Below, piece by piece: positions 56,909-64,000 of a stretch of DNA of 64,000 bases. Below the pieces are notes generated by a model. The model was not told where the DNA came from. It searched no databases and worked only from the letters and a program-made list of their open reading frames with translations. This DNA is from Campanula takesimana (lineage: Eukaryota > Streptophyta > Magnoliopsida > Asterales > Campanulaceae), in NCBI GenBank assembly GCA_026119855.1, contig JAOWBW010000159.1, forward strand, positions 62,001 to 126,000. Direction: 5' to 3'. The translations under genes were made by a program, and so were the position numbers. Numbering within the stretch: the first letter of the stretch is position 1; each line of letters starts with the position of its first letter.

Positions 56909-58008
56909 TAAAGAATGCAGCAACACTTTATGCAGATGCTCCTACGATGGTAGCCTACAATCTTAACAATGTCAATGTCACTGCTGAACATATTCAACAG
57001 GTTCCCTCTCTTTCTCTCTGTGTGTGCTGTGTACGTGTTTTGATGACTTTTGTTGAGTTATATTCTTCATTATGGAGTTTCCCAATTTAGCTTTGTGAAG
57101 TCTGAAATTATTAATTTTCAGTTGGATTTTTGATTGAGAAAAATTGAGAATTGGGCTACTATGTGGTGATGTTGATTCATACCTATATTTTGATAATGGA
57201 ATTATTATGAAAGTGATAGTACAATACATTTATTTTAATCTGTGTAGATTTAAACTATATCTAGTAATCTATGTGATCAACCTTTTTACGTTATGCCTTC
57301 AATTACTTCTTTCATATTCTTCGCAAAATTTATTTAGTATTGGTACTCCTTGCAGTGGTATAAGTAAAATAGTGGTATAAGTAAAATACTAATGTGGATG
57401 AGGTCATACCAGTGAGTGAGTACCAATATGGTCAAGGAGTGGCTGATGCCAAAGAATGGATATTGTCTAAAATTCCAATTCCTCTAGGGCCTGCTTATTA
57501 TTCTAAAGTTTGTGAACTCTGGCTATTTAAGTAGATCTATGAAATTGTATTGCCATTTTCCATTCATATGAACTCTGGCTTCTGAACTTTGATATTCATT
57601 TGGTGGTACACATATATTTATTGTCATTCTCTCTTGGTGCTGGTCGTGTTCCTGCTCTTTTATTTCAAATTTATACCTTGCTCAACTTTCGTAGGTTCCA
57701 GTCTTTCCTTTTGAAGTCTGTAGCAGTCCAGTTTACATTCCTCATATTAAATACGGTAGTCTTGTCACAGAAGCAGTTTCATTGTCATTGGGCATGCGTT
57801 GGGTAAGTCATTACACAAACAAGTTACAGTTGGTATCTGAGTACTCACTTTACTGCTGTCATTATTGTTGTTGTCATTACAAATTCAGTTTAATTACATA
57901 TATATCTTGTTGTATGGAGTATGTTTTGGGCTTTACTCACGAATCGTTACTTTCTATTGGACAGGTATTGAACTTTGTAATCGGACTGTATTTGGAGGCT
58001 CAACTAAG
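56909..58008 (+). pseudogene. captured exons of unrecognised gene(s)
   Basis: Three exon-like blocks keep the frame: 56909-57000 (KNAATLYADAPTMVAYNL, donor CAG|GTTCCC), 57695-57802 (FPFEVCSSPVYIPHIKYG, bounded by GTAG and GTAAGT) and 57965-58008 (GIELCNRTVFGGST, bounded by ACAG and GTACAA). They may continue the AAA gene region or come from other genes; I do not recognise them. Confidence 0.4.
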
Positions 58009-58010
58009 GT

Positions 58011-58012
<2 letters not shown>

Positions 58013-58073
<61 letters not shown>
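58013..58073. repeat. (AT)30 microsatellite
   Basis: A pure AT run directly follows the last captured exon. Confidence 0.95.
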
Positions 58074-58078
<5 letters not shown>

Positions 58079-59256
58079 AAGACTATTAAGAATTGGAGGA
58101 GGAAGATCTTTACTAGTTTTGGGAATATGTGTGTTTTGTAGATTAGAGTGAGTTTCTAGTTTGGGGAATATGTGTTTTGTAATATATTTATATGTTCAAT
58201 GTAATTATTAGCTAAATTAAATAAAAAATTAAGTCTTTTAAGCTGGAAAACTAAGTGAGCCATTTTTTTTTTTGATGTTGGTTAATTTATTGTTACAATT
58301 TTGTTTTGCACTTTTGCTGTGAAATTTGGGTGTAAAATTAATTACTAAAATAAACAGGAAATAAATTTTCCTCCGTAGCAGGTGTAATAGGTGAATTTGG
58401 GGGTGTGGAATATTTTTTTTTTTTTTTTTTAAAAAATCAAAATTTACAACGTTTTAAGAAGCGCTGTAAACATCAAAGACAACGTCTAAAAAATGTTGTA
58501 GAAGAAATAGTATAACGTTTCACTCAAACGTTGCATAAAGGTGCAACGTTTTGACAAATGTTGTGGAAGATTTTGACAACGGTTCAATAAATGTTGTGAA
58601 AACATTTTCCACAACATTTTATAAACGTTGTTAAAAATCTGGACCTAAGACAACAGTGGATGACACAACGTTTACAAAAACGTTGTGAAACACCTAGTCC
58701 AACATTTAAAAAAAACGTTGTGAAAGGCCTTTTTTGTTGTAGTACTGCCAAAGAGAATGATCTGCTTCATGATATTGTCCTTCACACGAAAACCATATCC
58801 ATCAAATTCAAAGAAACAATTGTTATCAATAGAAAAACGACGAATAGAGAGTAACGATTTATGCATATTAGGGACACACAAAACATTACGAAGATGAAAA
58901 CAACGATTATTATGATGAAACGAGGAATGACCAACAAAAGAGATTGGGACTCGAGAACCATTAGCAATAGTTACCGAATCGGTACCTGAATAGGGAGAAA
59001 TATCAGATAGGCCATTAGCAGTAGGGGTCATATGATTCGTTGCCCCAGAATCGAGAACCACGGCATGACCATTTGGATCAAACTGAGTCACAGAAGGAGT
59101 ACCTGACTGAGGGGAAGTGTATGGCGGTGTACGAGAAGCAGGAGTGTGATGACTGTATAGAGCATAGTGTCCACGATCTGTACATTGTGGCGCGGTATGA
59201 TCTATTTTGAAGCAGAACTGACAGGTCGATTGTGCAACATGGGTAAAAGGGTTCGG

Positions 59257-59773
59257 TGTTAGGAGTGGAGTCCAAAAACCAAAATGGGACAAGGAGGCAA
59301 AGGAGTTCAAACCAAACGGGGATTGGGGAAGATCAAAACGGAGGAGGAAAGCTGCACAGCGAAGCAGGCGGGCGCCTGGTCCATACCAGGCGGGCGCCCG
59401 GTCTCAACAGAAGTTTTCAGTCTCTGGCGCAAAGGAGTAAGCAGGTGCTTGTTCATGACCAAGAGGGCGCCTGGTGCCGCAGATCTGAATTCGGGAAAGT
59501 GCTGTTTTTTCTATGTTTCTCACATATATTTGGTTTAAGTCTCTCTTGTTAGCCTATATAAACATAGTTCCGACCTAGAACATATTGTAGCAAATTATTA
59601 AAGAGTGTTTAATAATATATTGACTTGGCGATTGCCCCCGGACGTAGTTCATGTGTTGAACGAATCGGGTAAACAATTCTTGTGTTCTTGTGAGTGTGAT
59701 TCTCTCATATTTGTGCTTGTGGGTTTTGTGTTCTTGATCTAGATTGCAACGGGGTACCACTAAATTTCCAACA
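59257..59773 (+). mobile_element. solo LTR in the gag of the nested Copia element
   Basis: It starts TGTTAGGAGTGG and ends AATTTCCAACA, 517 bp, with the exact 5-bp target duplication TTCGG (59252-59256, 59774-59778). A TATA box (TATATAAA, 59553-59560) gives the plus orientation. U3 has a GC-rich hairpin, CGCCTGGT-CCAT-ACCAGGCG, near 59370-59390. It splits gag just before the zinc knuckle. Confidence 0.9.
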
Positions 59774-61470
59774 TTCGGCTGACTGTATGGGATAAAGGGA
59801 GGATTGGGGCGGGGATTGTGAGTGGTACGCTGGGGATTATAAGGAGTGGGGTGATATGGAATAGGGGAAATAGGTGTGGGAAGAATCCCCCTGCCACCAC
59901 GACCCCCTCCACGGGATCGTTGATTTTGTCGGTTATTGCGACCACCACGACCGGAACCACGTCCACGGCTACCAGAAGCTGGAGAAGAAACAACTCAGAA
60001 GAATTGAAGGACGGAGGAGCAGAGTATCCCGGAACAGCAGCAACAAGGGAAGTTGTTGGGTTAAGAGAAACAGTGTTGAACCAGGTAAGCAAATCCTCTT
60101 CTTGAAGGAGCCATCTTGCAGTTCGTCTAGGGTTTCGGCTGGATGGTTGTTTTGGGAGGTTATGAACTCCTTGAAGGTAGGGCCAAGGCCAGCGACAATT
60201 CGCTGTTGTAGATCTTTGTTGGAAATAACCTCACCTGCTTTAGCCAAAGAATCGGAGAGAGTAATGGCTTGCTGAAAGTAGTCATCGATGGAGACCTCAG
60301 GTTTCTTAGAGAGGGCATTGAGATCCGCCTTTAATTTCTGGATATGAATACAGGATTTACCCCCAAACCTTTTATCCAAGAGATTCCAAGCAGAGGGAGC
60401 AGTCAAACAAGGGTTGACACGGGCTTGGATTTTGGGGGACACAGTTGCTTTGATCCAACCTAGTACAAGATTGGAGGCTTGATTGAAGTAGGCAAGGTCG
60501 GGATTGACACTGCCATCCTCAAGTTTGTCCGGTGGTGGGACAGTATCAGTGAGAACGTTATTGAGGGTATGGGTATTAAGAACAGTGTGAAACAACGACC
60601 GCCAGTTCATGTAGTTGTAGTTGGTGAGATGGTTATGCCCAAATAGGACTGAATATTGAGGTTGAGGGGTAGAGGAGGCCGACTCTCACTGTTGGAAGAG
60701 GGAGCCATAGGTGATTGTGATGGGGACTCAGTGGTGGTAGATGTATCTGCCGTGGCTCGTTAGAGCGACTGATACCATATAAGATAAAGGAATTGTTCAG
60801 AAGAAAGAAGGAAAGAACAGAGATAGAGAACCAAGGTCTGTTAGTGAAAAAGACTCAATGCTTGCCTTTTCATTCATGAGTAGTGTAGATTATATACACA
60901 AGAATCCTATTGCTATACAAGTATCTATATTTGCTAAGAATAGATTGCTATAAATTAGGAATGAGTATAACAAATTGATTTACACAATATACTCGGATAA
61001 TGGCTGAGATCTCTATCCGGGCTGAGTTACTTGACTATGGTTAACAAGTAGAACGTTACAAAGAAGCATGAATGTTGGTTTGATAAAGACTCGAAGTCAG
61101 CTGACCGTGGCAAGACTAAGGGCATGTTTGTTTGGGCTGAATGAGGTTTCTTAATGGCCCAAAAGACATGCAGCATTTTGGGCCAGTAAGAGGCCTCGTT
61201 TAGACAAAACAAACCGGCCCTAATTCCTAAATTTAAAGGGTTCATATGAACTATTGGATAACACAAGAGCGGGTGAGCCAATGTGACTCCTCTTCCTTCC
61301 TCCATATTAACCATTCCTCCATTTTTCACCTTCCAATCAATGCACTGAACCAATGACGCAGTTACAAGTTGCATCACATTCTATGCAAGTGACGCACCGG
61401 GGCATGCCTTCCATCCGCTCCCAAATGGCATAAATCGGTGGTCAAGTCCAAGAATATTACCAACATGATC

Positions 61471-61571
<101 letters not shown>

Positions 61572-62225
61572 CCTCTAAAAATCTTTCGGGTAAAAACTCA
61601 GTTGGTCTTTTCCAAGACTTAGGATCTCGCATAATGGCATAAATATTAATCATCATTCGAGTGTCTTTCAGCACATCATAGCTCTTGATCTTGCAATTTT
61701 CTTTAGGTCTTCGCATTGCAAGTGATAAAGAAGGGTGTAGTCTTACACTTTCTTTGATTACTGCTTGTAAGTGAACAAGATTTGGAACGTCTTTCTCCTC
61801 AACCAGCCTGTTTGGACAAACCACAGAGTTGATTTCGTGTCTGAGCTTCATGAACCCGTAGTACCCATGATAAAGCTTTGCTTGTTGTATCCGTGCCCAC
61901 TAAGAAAACTTCCTGTCATACCAAAAAAATAAAATAAAAATTATTGTCAATATGACCATATTATGTAATCAATTAATTATAATTTGCAGTGTCTATAAGA
62001 TTCAATTAAACTTTATTATTTTTCTCAGTATCTCAGTCTTGCTTCCAACAGGCTTATAGTGAACTTTGTTTCTAATGCAAGCATTAATATCAAAAACTAT
62101 GTTGTTGAACAATGGATCAAAGAATTCATACCTGGTTATGCATCCCACTCTTTAGGTTCATCAGATAAAAAATTATTACTATCCAAAATAGCATAGGGAA
62201 CTACAGAGTAACTAAGTCATGATAT

Positions 62226-62227
<2 letters not shown>

Positions 62228-62268
<41 letters not shown>
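62228..62268. repeat. (GA)n microsatellite at the pseudogene intron donor
   Basis: It occupies the same place as the purine run at 48018-48056. Confidence 0.9.
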
Positions 62269-62639
62269 CTAACCAAGAAAAAAGCCTTGATGTTATTCCT
62301 AGTAAGTTTCACCTCAGATGCTGGATCCTCATAAATATCCAAGAGAAAGTCCATCATGCCTTTCCTTTCTTTTTCACCTTCGCGTCTTTCCGTCTCGTGT
62401 TCCCCCATAATTCTTTCCATCAGTTTATCGAATTGCTTAATCAAAGCTTTAGGCCTTTTCCCATACCCGAACAAATCAAATCTCGTTAAAGGACCAAACA
62501 CTTCTCCCATTGCCAACTTGCTACCAATGGCAGTAATTCCATTAGTGAATTCCCTAATCTTCAAAGCTTCATTCGACGTTCCTGAGCATCTTGTACTCAT
62601 TGTCATCCTACATATAATATTATTAGCAATAGTCATTGT

Positions 62640-63823
62640 AATAACCGGTTAATTTTTTTTTTTTTCTATTTATTTTATTTTCGGTTTTACAAAGTTAATT
62701 AATCAATAATTAGAGTTATAGAGTTATTGAAAGAAGTGGGCTCAAGGAATTTGGATTGGCCCGAAATTGTATGAGTAAACCCAACCCAATTAAGAATCAA
62801 TCAATCCAAGTATAAATTAATGTGTTAGTCAAATTAGGAATTCTTATTATCATAAAACTCAAAAAAAAAAAAAAAAAAAAAAGAAAAGGAAAACAAAACC
62901 CTAGTTCTACCTATAGCCGCCGGCCGAGCACTAGGAGGAGGGAGAAGAAATTTTCCGGCCATTGTTTTGGAGATACAATCCGATCATTCTCATGGTAACG
63001 CTAAATCCTACTCTCCAAAATTTGTTTCGTTGAATTTGGATTAGTAAATCATAAGTTATGCATGAATTGAGAATATAAATATTAGGGTTTTGCATGCTAG
63101 TGATTAATGATAAATTTCAAAAGGTTAATGAAATTGAATTAAAGTTTATGAAAAAGACTATAGTAATCTTGATACTAGTTTATTTTTAAGATTGATTTTA
63201 TAATCTTGAATTGAATTGATTTATATTATGCAATGCTTGGGAATTGAACATATAAATCATGGAGGTTGAATTGGGTTTATCAAAAGAAGAAAAAATATGG
63301 ATTTCCCCCTTGAACATGTTTCGGCCGAATGGCCCTAAGCCATAGAAAAATTGACTTTGTTAATTTAAATGATCCTCGTTAAGTGTATTGTAAATAATAT
63401 TGATGTTTGGGAATTTAGAAAAATTTAAAGAACTAGAAAATTGATCAAATCAATGGATTTTAGATCATGCATGTTTCGGCCATGATGAGGAATTATGGGT
63501 GTTGATTCTTGATTGAAGATGTTAAGAATTGGGACGGAAAGTTAGTGTTTTCGTTAAGTTTCTAATGGAAAGGAAACAAAATCGTTAAAAGGATTGTTAA
63601 CAAGTTAGAAAAGTAACTTGAGGAAATAGAATAAACACTTGGAAGACCTTGAAGGTTAAAAAGTTAACGAGAAAGGAAAAGATTAGAAGTTTCAGTTAGT
63701 TTCCTAACGGGAAAGGACTAAACTGAAAAGAATTAAAGTTAGAAGAAAGAAAAAGGAAAACTTTGAAGTTAGAGGGGCCTAAGTGATTAAAAAGAGAAAC
63801 TTAGGGGACCTTATGAACAAAAC
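62640..63823. other. unresolved sequence, possible gene or element leader
   Basis: The pseudogene homology stops at 62640. A poly-A run (62860-62882) is followed by a leader-like AACCCTAGTTC...GCCGCCGGCC stretch and a possible donor at ATG|GTAACG (62996). No ORF follows. GGAAAGGA/AACGGGAAAGGA-like phrases become frequent after 63530. Confidence 0.3.
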
Positions 63824-64000
63824 CAAAGTCCAAGGACCTTTCTGTAATTAAAGGAAAGTTGAAGGACTGAATTGTAATTAATCCAAAGTTAAAGGACCAA
63901 CTTACAATTAAACTAAAGTCAAGGGACCTCCCTGCAATTAATCCAAAGTGGAAGGACTAGATTGCAATTGAATTAAAGATGAAGGACCAATCTGCAATTA
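63824..64000. repeat. 30-bp minisatellite, at least six units
   Basis: Units start at 63824, 63854, 63884, 63914, 63944 and 63974, each beginning AAAG and containing AAGGAC and CAATTAA, with a period of exactly 30 bp. The array runs off the window. Confidence 0.9.

Larger units (their letters stand above)
52695..58741. mobile_element. non-autonomous CACTA element carrying gene fragments
   Basis: The left end GTAACAACAAAAA and the right end TTTTTGTTGTAG are inverted, close to a CACTACAACAAAAA terminus. Dense ACAACGTTT/AAACGTTGT subterminal repeats lie at 52710-53045 and 58445-58725. The host Copia frame resumes across the element, which places the insertion in the protease-to-integrase spacer; a 3-bp target ACC is likely though one side is eroded. 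There is no transposase. Inside are exons of an AAA-ATPase gene, exons of unrecognised genes, a Stowaway MITE (54154-54413) and another TIR element (56681-56908). Confidence 0.85.
50609..60710 (-). pseudogene. gag-pol of the nested Copia element, in five pieces
   Basis: Read from the right: gag (60610-59779, WNLLDKRFGG, with an upstream frame break near 60690 after an ATG at 60710), a CCHC knuckle CQFCFKIDHTAPQC and protease VVLDSGATNHM (59256-58742), pre-integrase (52694-52293, WDARLGHPSS), integrase (52055-51580, GTVERKHRHIVEMGLCLLA) and RT (51508-50609, SRWIFKIKR, RLVAQGFSQQEGVDY, QQLDVRNAFLNG). It ends in RT at SRADSSL, before the YVDD part. Each break coincides with a defined insertion, and the sequence on either side joins in frame at the CACTA and at the SINE. 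It cannot be functional. Confidence 0.9.
50260..61046 (-). mobile_element. Copia retrotransposon (minus) with nested insertions
   Basis: The LTRs are 50260-50519 (3') and 60786-61046 (5'), about 260 bp, nearly identical, starting TGTTAACCATAG on the minus strand. A primer site TGGTATCAG (minus; CTGATACCA near 60769-60777) follows the 5' LTR. The flanks AGTAC (50255-50259) and AGTAG (61047-61051) are a likely target duplication with one change. Inside are gag, protease and integrase, then part of RT; the remainder of RT and all RNase H are gone. Nested within are a hAT MITE fragment, a SINE, a 6-kb CACTA and a solo LTR. The element lies between the CYP712-like gene and its pseudogene relative. 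Confidence 0.9.

Noticed and set aside
57782..58141. 119-residue ORF containing a long Tyr-Ile run
   Set aside because: The run is an (AT)n microsatellite; the real content here is captured exons in another frame.
63824..64000. CRISPR array
   Set aside because: Units are contiguous with no unique spacers, in a eukaryotic sequence.

Overview
The window looks like a gene-poor, repeat-rich stretch of a eudicot plant nuclear genome. The supporting signs are plant-only families (polygalacturonase-inhibitor LRR proteins, CYP93/CYP712-type P450s, a DC1 zinc-finger protein), GT-AG introns, tRNA-iMet-primed Copia elements, and CACTA, hAT, Mutator and very many Stowaway-type elements (ends CTCCCTCCGTCCC, TA target sites). 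I cannot name the species. All family calls come from reading motifs; no database was searched.

Layout. 1-2599: 3' part of a Copia element (last ORF, polypurine tract, 1.4 kb LTR). 2600-5400: a Myb/SANT-like ORF of PIF/Harbinger type on the minus strand, with MITEs. 6161-6859: a small DC1-domain gene. 7141-7736: a hAT MITE with perfect 8-bp target duplications. 8112-15143: a CACTA element (minus) with a TNP2 transposase, a second transposase-type gene and a captured exon of a WD40 gene. 15330-17740: two inverted copies of an AT-rich element built of GTTACATTT-like repeats, mixed with Stowaway MITEs. 19413-24091: a complete but defective Copia element with target duplication, inserted in a MITE. 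25780-27168: a hAT element containing a second hAT MITE.

27893-39261 is a three-gene cluster of PGIP-like LRR genes, all minus. Copy A is split by a solo LTR and appears to be a recombinant of the other two types. Copies B and C have intact ORFs. The cluster has been invaded by two Mutator-like elements, a SINE and many Stowaway copies. 40893-42278 is a solo LTR, followed by retroelement scraps and a long-TIR Mutator-like element.

44409-62636 is a P450 cluster: an intact CYP93-type gene (plus), an intact-ORF CYP712-like gene with a changed oxygen-activation motif (minus), and a 5'-truncated CYP712-like pseudogene (minus) carrying a 33-unit Asn microsatellite. An 11-kb Copia element (50260-61046, minus) separates the last two. 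It is itself interrupted by a SINE, a 6-kb non-autonomous CACTA carrying exons of an AAA-ATPase gene, a solo LTR, and a hAT fragment at a deletion edge.

The likely host genes are therefore few: DC1, PGIP-B, PGIP-C, the CYP93-type gene and the CYP712-like gene. They would act in cell-wall defence (secreted inhibitors of microbial polygalacturonases) and specialised metabolism (ER P450s). Nothing in the sequence shows that they work together. The main biology visible is gene-family turnover by transposon insertion, exon capture and recombination between paralogues.
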